A stretch of DNA of 64,000 nt from Spisula solida (GCA_947247005.1 OX365955.1:19139322-19203321); one strand, 5' to 3'; positions 14,201 through 24,730 are shown, counted from the stretch's first letter. Notes: generated from the sequence alone by a model not told the origin. Numbers and translations are program-made.

Positions 14201-17200
14201 CATTGGAAGGCATGGGGACTCCACGTAAAATTGTCCATATGATAATAACTATTTGAGATATTTCTTATGTGCAAACATATTTTGTAGTTTGATATGTCTA
14301 CAATATAATGCACTAAATTTCATAGTTGTATCTTTATGGGATCAACCCCCTTTTTAAAGGTTTTTAACATGACTATCACTCACATTGAACAAAGAATGAA
14401 ATGAACGGATTTGATATCAAACTTGGTTACTTTCTTGTCCGTAGTTCTTTTGTTTCTCGGGGAATATATTTTGTGCAAACTTGATTAATAGTTTAATTTC
14501 TTCCCGTCAGATTGGTGTTTTGATATAAGAAATGTGATAATTAGATCTGCCCCCTTTTTACGGTTTTTTAAAACAGGTATCATTTTTTTTTTAGTAAAAA
14601 AGTAATACACATATTTAATTTGCACATTGTTAATTGTTTTATGACGCGCCCGCTGCGATTGTCACAGCATGTGGGGTAATAAAAGTGGTACATTCGCGTG
14701 AAGGGTTATAACCGCTATATTTCTATAACCGCTATATTTCCTGTATACATACTTTATTATGATTTTAGAGATTTGAAACTTTGACTTTATTGCCGATTTG
14801 GAAAGGAATACATGCATTAAAATAATTAAAAGTGAAATGTCATAAGCTCATGCATAATTTAAAATTATAATAATCGAACAGGTGGGACATAAAAATGAAG
14901 AATCATGTCATTCCTATGACACTTGTTAAATAAACTGGTTAATTGACACGTTGTACCACCTAATTGAATATATACGAATTGTAAAATGAAAATTAAACGT
15001 CAAAAAAAGGTGAGAAAAAATCCGTATACTTTTAGAGGCATGAATTCAGATGTTGAAATGAATGTTTTACATTAAGGCAGATTAAATACATGTGCATTAT
15101 AGCTTTATGGTTCATTTACAGTATACATGTACTTGATTATATATTGCTAATAATATGCGTATCTTTTAATGATAATCACTTAACTATAGCCCGGCTAGAG
15201 GAATAAAGCGCGTCTGCTCTGACCAGACAGATTACGAAGCCAGTTGGGATTCGAACATTCTATATATTAATTAATCATATATATTAGGTTTTTTCTCCTG
15301 AAAATTTATGTTTTCCATCATTGTTATTTGTTATAAGCATTGTTTTATGCTTCATGCAAAGTAAATTTTCATATTCGTATAATAAGTATCATAAATATTT
15401 TTTTATCATACATGTATGGTCGCATCGCTGATACCTATAACCACAATGTAAAAATAAAACAGTAAGTATCATTCAAGATGCGTTTATATAAAGTTTCTAT
15501 CTGCCTTCTTTTTTCATTTGTAGATACAGCCTTTGTGCTATAATAAGACAATACATGTATTCGTAAACAAACCCCTGTAACTTTTATTGCGGGTGTCACC
15601 GGAAATTCCACGGACATATAACGCATCATAAATTAAGCCACAGTCTACAGTCTATATATTATACATGTAACACGTCTGATAAAAGCACAAATTCATATTC
15701 AGATATAAATTGCCGATGTGATTAAATCCATTTTAAGTATTTTACTCATTATTTTAAAAAATCAGGATGATGAATTGACTAGCATGATTTAACAGTCAAT
15801 ATATTATCACAATATATTTCATAATCGGGGAGTATCACGAAGTAGCTCGAGATGTAATAGAAACACAAATTTGAAATACCGATATCGCACGACTTGCTTG
15901 CGGAAATTGATATTCATGTATTCAAAGCAAGAACCTTGTAATATAGTCTTGCATAAAGGTCAGGTTCAGGTCAAAATAGCCAAACTACATTTTGTGATAA
16001 CTTGAAAATGAATATATGACTTTTAGGCACGCATGTTAATTAACGTGCGTGCTTTTTTTTTGTTGGTTATATGATTGATGTTATGATTTGATTAAAACAA
16101 TGAAAACTGATTTAGTATTTGTTTAACACTTCAACTCTTTATAACTTTGAAAGCACTTGTCCAACATAAATAAGTTGAACAAATGTTTCATCCCGATATC
16201 TTCAAAAAATATAATATTTGTGACAATTAGAGGGAAAATTTGAGTTTTGTCGGGTCCGCAAGCGCGCGAATATTCTCCTATTTAATTCAAGAAAAAAACG
16301 CTCTATTTCACGAACTTAAAATTGTCATAACTTTTTTATTTTTCAAGATATTAAAAAACCAGTTCCATAAGTGTATGGTCTATGGCTCGAAGATGCAACT
16401 GAACAATCAACCGTACAACATACTTGAAAAATCAGCAGTGGTTGCTAAATTGCATTTAAACTGTACTTTGTGATATTGCACACATACTCAAGCATTGTAC
16501 AGTTACTAGTAACCGTTTATTTTTTTATCATCCATCGAATATGCATGATAATAAGTATACATATCGTGACATGTATTGCGGTTACTAGTATAACAAATGC
16601 ATAATTGTTAGATTCCTCACACATGATCAACGAATTCTGAATGATACCATGGAAGCATTTAAATGTTCCTGATGATACCTACCTTATGAACAAAATTTCA
16701 TAATGACAGAGATATGCCCATAAAAAAGATCCTGGTATGCATCATATACAAAATGTCAAAAATACCAAAGTGTAACTGAACGCACAAAACCCCTCCAGCA
16801 AATGATATACATTAATTTATACACTCCGACAACCCGCTGAGTTAGCATAGCGCGATTACGCAATCGAGATAAGATCGATCAGATTAAAACCGGTAACTGT
16901 GGTCGACTTGAAAACACATTCAATACAAATGGGACAAATAGTTGGATATGTTTACCAGCTCTTATTATAGTATTACGCGAAGAAATTAGAACCTATTATG
17001 ACAGCTATTCATATCTTCGCTAGTATCCGTGTGATATGAAATAATATTGATCATACTTAAAATGGAGTTGTTATATGTACATGTATTTAAAATGGTTTAA
17101 ACATATTATATCAAATGAGATGATTATAGGTGATACTGTTGGAAATAAAAACCATGCACATGGTAACGATTCTAAGTAAGTAATTTACAATTACATGTAC

Positions 17201-20200
17201 AATGTATCGAACACGACTGCATACTCAAAACACATAATTATGTTCAATAAAATATCAGAAAACTGGGAACTTTTGAAATCCTCCACATGTGCAATTAAAC
17301 TGTATTTATAGATGTGTAATAACCACTACGGGGGCTTCCGATATATTGTAGACATCAATAGACTTATATTGCGTACATAATTATGTAAATCTAAACTCCT
17401 ATTTGCATAATTTGATTATATTGGATCGATACACTCCAATTTATTTACCTTCGTTGGTAAATAGTTCATGTTATTCCTAGACTAACTGAGAGAAGCACGA
17501 AAACAATCATTGAATTAAAAACGGTTAATTGTGTACAACTATAACAGTTCAATTAAATTAATCATTACCATTATAATAATCGTCTACTTTACCATGTTTC
17601 AGCTCAATAATTGTACCAAATACTAAAGTAATGAACGTTCATTGTTCCATTAGCAGCGTTCAGTGATAATTATAAAGGTATCATTACATTCATCGACATA
17701 CGAGAAAAGTATGGCAACTTTATTAATGAACTCTTTAAATATTCATACGTTCCTATTATTAACGTTATTTTGAGTTTGTCTTCTTTTATTCCTATTTTCA
17801 ATTAAAAAATACACGAGTGCTTTTAATGCAAATCGGTATTGTTGAACCTCGACAAAATATCGGCTTTACTAAAGTGTCAAACAAGACTGGTAATGCCTCG
17901 AAAGTTTGAGATGTCGGCATGAAAACACCTTGATATCTATAAACGCAATACATTGTATATATTGGGCTTATACATGTATAAATGTATTCCGCTCATAGAG
18001 TTAGATGTTGCATTTATACTTGTAGAAATATTAATATACCTCAAAATATACATGTATACGGACAATGCCTCTGTTTATAAATTACCGTATACATATCGCT
18101 GGCTTAGAATTAGTAGGTCGTTAGTACAACATCAATGTTTTGAGAAAACAAGAAGAAACTGTCTGGAAACTACATTTGTATTCTTAACTTATGGAAAAAC
18201 AAACTTTTAACTTCAGTTGGGTCAACATGACCACTTCTGATTTTCATGAAAATAGGCTCTTAAGAAGTACCTTGAGATGTAGATTTTATATATGCATGAG
18301 TCTTATAATTCAAATTCTTCTAATTCTAAGCCAGCGATATATAATTATAATATGTGGCCTCCGTAGCTCAATGGTTAGCGCGCTTGCCGTCTAATCTGGC
18401 GACCCGGGTTCAAATCGGGTGGAGACACACATATATATGCCTGCCATATTTCAGCAGAAGGCTGACTGGCAAATAAAGGCTAAGCTCGGCATATACATGT
18501 AGTAGTCATTAAATCATAGTTATATTGCTTTATAGTGCAGTTAGACTTGTACGCGTGTTTAGGGGCGTCACCCATACCCTGCTATTGTTTTAATGAATTG
18601 AGCTAGACCTCATGTTTTATTAGATATTTAGAGGTTTACAAAGCGAGCTCTAAACACGACGTGTTTGCCTTGCAATTCAGAGTAACATGTTATCCCGATT
18701 TATAGTTATAAACAAGCAGATTGTACACAAAGTTGTCCAGCTATGTCAGGCTGAGGTTATTGATTGTAAGAATGTTTAATTGAATCAAACGATCGAACTC
18801 GATCATTGTTCAACTTCTCAGAGAAACCAATCTCAAGCACGCTCAAATAGATTGCCACGAATGCGGCACATTGAAGCTATTTCAAAACGCAAATATAATT
18901 ACATTTCTTCAACAATGACACGAGTTTAGATGATGAATATTGATGAAGCTGTCGATTTGATTCCTGTTGATCATTGACTATCGATTGAAATTTCAAGATC
19001 ACGTCGGTTACGTAACAAGTTCTTTAAATCTTACACGGCTCACTCTCTGGTTGCTATTCAGCATAATATGTGCTGATTTCATCGACTGTTAAGGCCAAGA
19101 CTCAACATCGCCCAATATGAAACCATTACCTTTGGAAGGAATCAATCGCTAGATATCCTCGTATGCTGTGACTCTACAAGATGTATTCAAGTACAGCAAG
19201 ATCGGCTAGTTCAGATAGTAGATCACTAGACATGCAGTCAGAGGGTTTATGTTCGATAGTTGATCACAAGACAGGCAGTCGGATGGTCTATGTTCGATAG
19301 TTGATCATAAGACAGGCAGTCGGATGGTCTATGTTCGATTATCGGGCTATGAGGGTTTCATGTTCTGGAGAGTTTTTGATATGGTCATGTTCTACATGTG
19401 TGGGGATCTAGCCAGTTGCTTTTGAAAGAGTAAATTATATCTGTTTTAGGACAACAAGTTAGACCAAACACGCCTTTGGTTATGACTAAATAAAGCATTG
19501 TTGACAACAAGCCGATGAAAAGAAGGAAATATGGTAAATGTGATGGTGCTCGGATCCATATCCAAACATAGGCTGTGTACATGTATAGCTACTCCTCGTC
19601 ACCTAGGTTACGTGTATAGGGCGAAGGTATGCTACAATACTCCACGATTCACTTCGCGTCTTAGACGTTTTAAGACATTTTCTTAGACGAAAAATACTTT
19701 TCTTAGAAATACAAAATCTCTAAATTTTTACCTTAAGCCTAGGTCCCACTGAACATGTTTTGCCTCGGCAGTGTACTCCCGATAGACATTCATGAGTTAT
19801 CAGGACATCGGGAGCAGGTCCATCGTGTGCTAGGGGAAGCTTTGGGAAAGTCATGAGACAATTTGTGACATAGGAAGGAATCGTGATGAATCGGGTGGTA
19901 TCGGAAGATATCGGGAGAACATCGCCGATGAGGAAATCTTCAGTGGGACATAGGCTTTAGATAATTCTTACTGTTTGATCAATAAAATACATAGACAAAA
20001 ATCTATCTTAGATAAAAGCTAAGATTGTTTCAGATATACCTTCGAAAATGAAGAAAATTAGTTATTCTTAGACAAAAATAAGTAAGGCGTTTTGTGAATA
20101 TGGTTACTTGTGTCAAATACATGTACAACGTGCTATATGTTCAACATTCTAGATAGAGATATAATGTATATAAGGTCATACAGCAACTGAATGTAAACGA

Positions 20201-21377
20201 TCATTATGACTCTAGGGTACGCAATGTCTAATCCTTCAATAATCATCCTACCCAATAAACTCTGCCTTTCAACAATACGGATATTAAGCGGATTGAAAAA
20301 TAATATTACAAACTCGATAAGCAAGACATGTACTTGCTATAAACAATTTTAAAAAGAATAATTAGTTATATCTGCTTTGAATGCGATGGATTTTCCACTG
20401 TGTGTCTAAAAGTATTTCGTACAAATACACCAATAAGGTGTCCATTCAACTAGTCGGTCAATATTAATAAAGTAAACAAAGAGGCCAGGGTTCCAATTTT
20501 ATGACGTTTTATCAAAATTTAAGAGTACTTGTTATTTTTATCACACAGAGTAAATATTGTTGCGTCGTTCAACCAATATATTTTATCAAAAGACTCAAAA
20601 CTTGTGATATACCATCAATAATTGTTTAATTAATTAATGTACTTATTCATAAATAATAAAATATAGGCATATACCAAATACAAAATGTACATACCGCATG
20701 TAAACGAATTGGGTCTATGAAATGTGTTCGGAAGATGGGTGAGATAATGTATTACATTTAAATCGACATTTTCTCGTGATATTATTCCAAACCCTATGTC
20801 TGACGATATCATGGAGTTTTATCATATTTTCAGTGCATGTATACCGTCTCTCACGGCCAAATGTTGGTTAGGTATCCAGTATGGGAGAAGGGGGTAGAAG
20901 GTTTGAATACCGGTAGGGGGTCGGTTCTGTTATGGTCGATTGATGAGTTGTCGGCAAGTTGTGTATGGATTCCCCATGGCCACTTCGCTGGCTTAGAATG
21001 AGAATATCGTCAGAACAAAATCGATATTTTAAGGAAAAAAGAAAAAACAGTCTGAAAACTACTGATTACTTATGGAAAAACAACCTTTTTCAACCTTAGT
21101 TTGGTCAACATGTGTCATATTATGACTTCTCATTCTAAGCCAGCGACTTGTCCTGCGAATAGTAATAAAAAGAGCGAGTCTTCGAGAAGCACATTGGTTC
21201 AGAAGGTATGTAGGCACACGTGTCATATATTTAGTCAACTTGGCTGAAAAATTGGATAGGATAACATATGTTCTATGAAGAACCCAACTCATTAATAGGA
21301 GGTAGTATAAGAAGAAGAACATGATAACTTACGTCAGTTGCAATATCGTGGCAATTCATCGTAATACGTTTGTCAAT
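640..21377 (-). CDS. Ankyrin-repeat protein, partial (12 exons; 3' end outside window)
   Basis: Exons in transcript order: 21377-21333, 12052-11957, 10653-10540, 9334-9098, 8589-8491, 7706-7611, 6622-6524, 5939-5877, 3970-3866, 2136-2035, 1688-1596, 759-640. Each has an AG acceptor and GT donor, is a multiple of three long and joins in phase 0, giving about 483 residues here. Ankyrin helices are clear in GGTLLHWCVDKP, NGDTALHLAVRKSRADIVESL, MGQTPVDEA and DRIGKTLLSYAIEANNYELV. Weaker repeats occur at both ends. Between the N-terminal repeats and the central block lies a charged linker with a Cys/His cluster (VCDEWCGKDHGPDKC then DCC). Ankyrin repeats are binding scaffolds; I do not recognise the specific family or its partner. 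No stop codon is reached, so the gene continues to the left. No certain initiator exon is seen; one more 5' exon may lie at 63744-63801. Confidence 0.8.
1102..1276. mobile_element. pogo/Tigger-like MITE, 175 bp
   Basis: Inverted ends cagtcagatctcg and cgagatctgactg are flanked by TA on both sides, the expected target duplication of the Tc1/mariner-pogo superfamily. It has no coding capacity. A close relative lies at 45331-45504. It sits in an intron of the ankyrin gene. Confidence 0.85.
1596..1688 (-). CDS. Ankyrin gene exon
   Basis: Acceptor tttgcag, donor agg|gtaagt. It encodes 31 residues beginning ELIHAVLCEDVALAKQVLQD, an ankyrin-like helix pair. Phase 0 at both ends. Confidence 0.8.
2035..2136 (-). 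CDS. Ankyrin gene exon
   Basis: Acceptor actttacag, donor agt|gtaagt. It encodes 34 residues beginning GDKSLLEWTLGESQNDKDMA and ending DYRPTS. The helical pattern fits a diverged ankyrin repeat. Phase 0 at both ends. Confidence 0.78.
2251..2364. repeat. Hairpin MITE with 20-bp perfect arms
   Basis: Arms cacaggaacttgcatttata (2251-2270) and its reverse complement (2345-2364) enclose an A/T-rich loop with long A and T runs. Both sides carry ttaatt, which may be a target duplication containing TTAA. Confidence 0.75.
2989..3533. mobile_element. TTAA-flanked MITE, about 545 bp
   Basis: Inverted ends ttaaagggactgcctcac and gtgaggcagcacctttaa match at 16 of 18 positions. The outermost TTAA may be the target duplication, as in piggyBac-like elements, but family assignment is only a guess. 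No open frame of note. It abuts another repeat fragment at 3534. Confidence 0.75.
3534..3772. repeat. Truncated copy of the 44.5-kb MITE
   Basis: About 240 bp, from aaacttaagtctgttata to ttttttcgtgcaattggggg, match 44728-44963 with scattered changes. The left inverted end is absent, so this copy is truncated or was interrupted by the neighbouring TTAA-flanked MITE. Confidence 0.8.
3866..3970 (-). CDS. Ankyrin gene exon
   Basis: Acceptor tttgttttag, donor aag|gtaggg (a second possible donor, gtaaga, lies 5 bp on but would break phase). It encodes 35 residues beginning PGVISAVTNAVRNSRFNMFS, basic and helical, and not a typical ankyrin motif. Phase 0 at both ends. Confidence 0.75.
4885..5025. 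repeat. Imperfect foldback repeat
   Basis: Outer arms taaataacacacgactgc and gcagtcatgtattattta are near inverted copies separated by about 100 bp. Probably a decayed MITE in the intron between exons 3866-3970 and 5877-5939. Confidence 0.55.
5159..5217. repeat. (AATC)n microsatellite
   Basis: About fourteen AATC units with one aacg interruption. The plus-strand frame through it is spurious. Confidence 0.95.
5467..5560. repeat. 46-bp tandem duplication
   Basis: The segment beginning ttaaactgtacaaaaattaa and ending gtagatctaa occurs twice in tandem, essentially identical, so the duplication is recent. Intronic. Confidence 0.85.
5877..5939 (-). CDS. Ankyrin gene exon (21 codons)
   Basis: Acceptor ttgatatag, donor gag|gtaaac. 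It encodes MGQTPVDEAEGAIKTFLRVF plus a final E, the end of an ankyrin repeat (G-x-TP motif). Phase 0. Too short to find as an ORF; supported by splice sites and continuity with NGDTALHL on the preceding exon. Confidence 0.8.
6524..6622 (-). CDS. Ankyrin gene exon (complete repeat)
   Basis: Acceptor tgttacag, donor aag|gtaaag. It encodes exactly one 33-residue repeat: NGDTALHLAVRKSRADIVES, then LVQCSADLTLRNK. This is the best match to the ankyrin consensus in the gene. Confidence 0.88.
6700..7480. repeat. Diverged 58-60-bp minisatellite
   Basis: Reiterated phrases such as atggacacaagatattagta and atgaatcatcacttaag. The core at about 7020-7320 is highly regular (period about 59); the flanks are strongly diverged, suggesting an old array with a recently homogenised centre. 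It fills the intron just 5' (transcript sense) of the 6524-6622 exon. Confidence 0.9.
7611..7706 (-). CDS. Ankyrin gene exon with reiterated acceptor
   Basis: The innermost acceptor (tattttcag at 7707-7715) and donor atg|gtaagt give 32 residues beginning YGGTLLHWCVDKPRVYTYIF and ending VNIQDM, an ankyrin repeat. The acceptor and first part of this exon are repeated three more times at 72-bp spacing (exon edges at 7778, 7850 and 7922). All copies are stop-free in this frame, so use of an outer acceptor would add 24, 48 or 72 residues. The innermost acceptor is preferred because it gives a normal ankyrin repeat. Confidence 0.82.
7635..7930. repeat. 72-bp minisatellite containing a splice acceptor and exon start
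   Basis: Four units. On the minus strand each reads pyrimidine-rich intron end, cag, then TATGGTGGAACATTG. The unit is 24 codons and stays open. The exon's 3' half (from ...TYIFANRG) is present only in the innermost copy, so the array spans the intron/exon border. Confidence 0.92.
8491..8589 (-). CDS. Ankyrin gene exon (charged linker)
   Basis: Acceptor ttgttttag, donor aag|gtagga. It encodes 33 residues beginning VDQQRFVPDKKEKTHADKAH and ending GIKFSTK, polar and charged with no ankyrin motif. Phase 0 at both ends. It links the Cys/His exon to the central ankyrin block. Confidence 0.72.
9098..9334 (-). CDS. Ankyrin gene exon (Cys/His cluster and basic linker)
   Basis: Acceptor acattatacag, donor aag|gtaggt. 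79 residues, the largest exon of the gene. Near the start is VCDEWCGKDHGPDKC followed by PQQYDCC; the spaced C, C, H, C, CC could bind zinc, but I recognise no named domain. Then come a basic helix (ERLKLRIDAIKQGRYKPGQG) and a proline-rich end (LPHKPPARQQKPVYDK). Phase 0 at both ends. Confidence 0.8.
9418..9605. repeat. Short-period minisatellite (about 26-33 bp)
   Basis: Repeats of cagtgtcataccgtccacag with spacing variants, about seven units. Open plus-strand frames across it are by-products of the repeat. Confidence 0.88.
10102..10333. mobile_element. MITE, tatcgctggcttrgaa family, copy A
   Basis: Ends tatcgctggcttggaa and ttctaagtcagcgata are inverted, with inner marks aaggtcgta and tacgacctt. 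The middle shares aacttcagtttggtcaacat with copies at 12191, 18094 and 20985. Non-coding, intronic. Confidence 0.85.
10540..10653 (-). CDS. Ankyrin gene exon
   Basis: Acceptor atattttag, donor tgg|gtaagt. 38 residues including TDVINYSIDNRKEKIALYLV and ending DHVYW, an ankyrin-type helix pair. Phase 0 at both ends. Confidence 0.78.
10654..11956. other. Intron, nothing recognised
   Basis: About 1.3 kb between two ankyrin exons. AT-rich, no coding-like frame, and no inverted or tandem repeat that I could identify. The minus-strand frame at 11588-12007 is read-through from the next exon. Confidence 0.6.
11957..12052 (-). CDS. Ankyrin gene exon
   Basis: Acceptor cacttcag, donor gag|gtaagt. 32 residues beginning LQGHIRHGRLVDVQTLLEPI and ending ILAIDQE, a plausible first ankyrin-like repeat. 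Phase 0 at both ends. Confidence 0.78.
12191..13873. mobile_element. MITE, tatcgctggcttrgaa family, copy B (interrupted)
   Basis: The left half (tatcgctggcttagaatgag) and right half (cattctaagccagcgata) belong to the family of copy A but are separated by a 1427-bp insertion at 12396-13822. Removing the insertion and one TTAT restores a normal-length copy. Confidence 0.85.
12396..13822. mobile_element. 1.43-kb TIR element inserted in a MITE
   Basis: Inverted ends of about 31 bp beginning gacgttacgctc (left) and ending gagcgtaacgtc (right), with tgttggcgtacatt inside. It is flanked by TTAT on both sides (12392-12395 and 13823-13826). The empty site is inferable because the host MITE is known from other copies. 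No transposase-like frame is seen, so it is non-autonomous. Superfamily not assigned. Confidence 0.85.
14150..16950. mobile_element. 2.8-kb TIR element, copy 1
   Basis: Ends catatccaactatttgtccc and its reverse complement form a TIR of about 28 bp. Flanking ttta on both sides (14146-14149 and 16951-16954) fits a 4-bp target duplication. It is nearly identical along its length to 53219-55985 apart from small indels. Only short frames are present and none resembles a transposase. It lies in the 9.3-kb intron of the ankyrin gene. Confidence 0.9.
15190..15263 (+). other. tRNA-like relic inside the 2.8-kb element
   Basis: A perfect 5-bp anticodon-type stem, gtctg/cagac (15212-15216 and 15224-15228), encloses a 7-nt loop, ctctgac. 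It is preceded by an A-box-like tagaggaataaagcg and followed by ggattcgaac. The acceptor and T stems do not pair, so it is not a functional tRNA. The same block is in the second copy near 54250-54325. Confidence 0.4.
16951..18090. other. Intron, nothing recognised
   Basis: AT-rich intronic DNA of the ankyrin gene. I found no exon, no RNA gene and no clear repeat boundary. Confidence 0.5.
18094..18339. mobile_element. MITE, tatcgctggcttrgaa family, copy C
   Basis: Ends tatcgctggcttagaatt and aattctaagccagcgata are perfect inverted copies. The interior shares the family's ttttgagaaaacaagaa and gggtcaacatgaccac. It lies directly beside a tRNA-derived SINE. Confidence 0.88.
18355..18495 (+). mobile_element. 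tRNA-derived SINE
   Basis: The tRNA-like head has an A box (tagctcaatggttagcg) and a B box (gggttcaaatcgggt), followed by a non-tRNA body ending ggctaagctcggc. The extra body argues for a SINE rather than a tRNA gene. Pol III promoter function is inferred from the boxes. Confidence 0.75.
19225..19345. repeat. 45-bp repeat, about three copies
   Basis: Units of the type gatagttgatcacaagacag followed by gcagtcggatggtctatg repeat around 19207-19340; the first is more diverged. Intronic. Confidence 0.75.
19735..19965. repeat. Low-identity repeat rich in tcggga motifs
   Basis: Recurring atcgggag, gaatcggg and tatcggga motifs bounded by taagcctaggtcccactgaa and cagtgggacataggctt, which are inverted relative to each other. 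The same motif set appears in reverse at about 61050-61900. Likely a decayed element; family unknown. Confidence 0.5.
20985..21147. mobile_element. MITE, tatcgctggcttrgaa family, copy D
   Basis: Ends cgctggcttagaatgaga and tctcattctaagccagcg are inverted; the interior has agtttggtcaacatg. Shorter than copies A and C, so internally deleted. It lies less than 200 bp from the 21333-21377 exon. Confidence 0.82.
21333..21377 (-). CDS. Ankyrin gene micro-exon (15 codons)
   Basis: Acceptor tgtttcag, donor gac|gtaagt. It encodes IDKRITMNCHDIATD in phase 0. It is short and so less certain, but both splice sites are strong and the phase fits its downstream neighbour. Nothing between here and 27.8 kb on this strand looks like the next upstream exon. 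Confidence 0.65.
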
Positions 21378-24300
21378 CTGAAACAAAACAAAAATGAATA
21401 TATTTTGTACACACACACTTCAAATGACACAATACTTTTATAGCCCATGTATGGCTTTGAATTGTCTCCGTCGATCCCTTCTTTTTATCCCAGCTACATG
21501 TTGGGCAACTGCTCTAATTCACTTTAAAAACAAGTTGTATGAAGTCAAATTTGAAGAAAACTAATATTTTCGGTAAAATTATATTCAAAATTGAAGGGGG
21601 GTTTTTTGACAAAATTTTCCAAAATTAACAAGATGCTCATAATTCACAAATTCGGTGTTTCAAATGATCAACTTACATATTTTGAATACAGATATTTTAT
21701 GTCCGTCATATTTCGACAACAATTCCCGTTTTAGATTCACAATTAAATTTTAATCCTCGATGTTTAGTCCGGTCCACGAACCCTTTATTTCTGAACACAA
21801 AGAACAGACACACAAACACACACACTCAATAAGTGACTCTCAGTTTTATATACTCGGAGTAAATAGTTACTTTACAATACGGAGAAACATTGTCCCGAGT
21901 GTTTCTTAACAGAATGCACAATTTATATTATAAAGGTTCGATATTTTAATGCAAGGTTTGAATGCAAACATTTGTGACCAAATATACCGACTGTAGATAA
22001 GTACGAATACAAATTGAATAAAATAAAGCTAATTATCTTAACCTCGAACGTTTGAAGGAAATCGTTATACAGTATTATAGTGTGAAGTAAGGGTCGACCC
22101 AAAACGTTCCAAACATTAACATTGCAGAACGTAACATATACGGCGTACAGATGTGTATTAATATTGAAATAATCCTTTTAAGTATTTAAACGTATTTGAA
22201 AGGCAAAACACTGCTCTATGAAATGCATCTCATACTTAGAAGATTATAATTTGAACTACAAATCTGAACTCATGATAATCGATTTTATTTGACTATATAC
22301 ATGTTTAAGTACATTTAAAGAACTGCCAGATGTTTAGAGTTTTAATCCAATAAATAAATTAACTATAAACTTAATATGAACGGTCTGATTGTTACGTATT
22401 GACCACGCGTGCTTGTACTGTGTGTATAATTTGTGATACTTCATGGTCATAAAAATAAATTCATGACCCAAATCAATATATCCCAATAAACAATAATGAC
22501 GACTTTATTAAAAGAGGCAGCACAGTCGGGTAAGGTCCAGTGTTACCCGTGTCTCTCTACTAAATACCATATTTGAATCAGCGCGGTTAGTAGAGTGCAT
22601 GAGTAAAGAGCTCGACTTTTATCCGGACAAGTGCGCCGAATGGTCCATATTCCTTGGTAAGAACTGCACGCTTTCGCTTGCATGGCCTTCGCGAAGAGGC
22701 ACTGTCTATTTGCACATGTCTGCGCAGTGGCTTCTAATTATTTCTGGATGAAAAGGCATTATTTTAAACTGAAAATGCCCAACTAACGAATATTAACAGC
22801 AAATATGTCATATTGGCTAGCTGCTGCAATCATATACAAAAATGTATAGATTTTACAGAATACTTAATTATAATCGAACATTCTAATTGCTAATGTAAGA
22901 ATGTAAGTATGTAAGTTCGTGACCTAATATTATAATACAGACACAAGAAGTAAAATGATTACAATATCTCACGGTCATTGTATGGACCTTATGTTCGATG
23001 TTTTTAATGGGTGGATTGATAACTTTATATACTGCCCAGTTTTTATTGAAACTGTCGTTGTTTACATTTGTCTCTCAGATAAACGTACCAAACATGGATT
23101 GTTAATGGCATAGTCTTTGTTTGATATTGATCTGAACCTATCTCCGTCATATTGAATACAGTACTGATGTGTATGATAGCAACTACTTATTAAAATATTA
23201 AAACCCCCTGGTTGATTCTATGCTGTAACAAAGTTACAAAGGGAGATTGGAGTAGAGCATGTCGATATTTCACCGTACCATGAAATGATCGATGGACCAG
23301 TTGGACATCAAACTAATTAATAAATGCACCAAGGGCAAGTACAAATGAATTTGTAATTACACATGTACAGTAAAACATCATGATAAGAGCAGTGAGACCA
23401 CATACAAATTACTGAGATTCTAAGAACACAACCTTCTAGTCCATGTTTTCAATTATTTGCTATTTGGTTCAACGACTAGTTTTCAATGATTATCATTGTG
23501 GTCTTGCTCTTGAGGTTTTATGTTGTTAGTAAAAATTGACGTCGCGCTCATGCACCTATCCATATTTTGCCCCAGAGGGGGTTAAACTATTGATAGGTGC
23601 TTATTTTAGCGTAAACGGCAACCGACGTAACCCCCACCCCCTTAAATCCACCCTTGAGCCGAACCCTCTGACAAAAATTGCCAGACTCTTGCACTAGCGT
23701 CACATGGCGTCATGCAATACAAGGGTGGGTTAAAGGGGTAGGGGGGTGATGGCGTACGACTCCTAAAATTGCCGGAGCATAGGTAATTTGTATTTTTTTC
23801 GTGCTCGCTTCGCTTACTTTCACGAAGTGTCACTCAACACATGTATGTGACCTGGGAAACCCAATTTAAGGACAATGTTAGGCAACGCATCTCAGACTTG
23901 TGTGACCTGAACGACACTGTCTAGAGAATGTCAATACGACATCTAGCGTACTGTTTATTGTATTTCTTTCAGTGCTGTGGTATGTACATAAGTTCAGATT
24001 CATTAACTTATTGGTTAATTAATTAACTTATTGGCAAACTGACTGACCGCACGATGACATGTTTGACATAATTACAATGTGCCAGCAATGTTCGAGACAG
24101 ATAAGAATAGTGTGTTTAACCTGCACACATTTTCCTCACCCCCATATGGACCGTTTAATGATTCTAAATTTTATATCACACAAAATGTAACCAAACATGT
24201 TCACTGCAGACTCGATACTGAATTACGGTTGTAAAGCAGGGTCATCAAAAACTGTCAAATAATACATGTACATCGTCATTGTAAAATGTTGTATTTAGAC

Positions 24301-24730
24301 ATGCAGTTGTAAACATACTGTTAAGAATTTTCCGTTACATTTATTCAATAAGTTTCGTAAAATTGAGCCTCAGTGTATCAAGTGTAGTGCCAAAATGGGC
24401 TACTAAAGGAGATCTTCCAAAGACGTTTTATTTGGCGCGAATCCGAAAATCATATATGCAGGCTGCATGCTTAATTCCGTATATAGCCATAACTTCACTC
24501 AGAATCTATACAACAATTTTAATTTACAGTGACAGTGACGATGCAGTTTATGCGTACGCAGAAGATAACAACCATTGTCTTAACAGGTAGAGCGAATATA
24601 GTATGTTAGTTTAGCATTGAAATTATAGTTGTTTGTTTAGTATAAGCCTTTATAATTGGTTTTACACCGTTATAGTGGACTCGACGGCTGCGTCACTGGA
24701 TTTTTACCCTGACTGGACCATAATGATGCC
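21378..24730. other. Non-coding stretch, nothing firmly recognised
   Basis: AT-rich DNA with no exon-like frame on either strand. A locally G/C-richer patch at about 23530-23800 contains acctatcc...gataggtgc, which could be part of an old inverted repeat. The region may be promoter/5' flank of the ankyrin gene or a long intron, depending on the 63.7-kb exon. Confidence 0.5.

Noticed and set aside
18355..18430. Functional tRNA gene
   Set aside because: A and B boxes are present but the stems pair poorly and a non-tRNA body follows; a SINE head is more likely.
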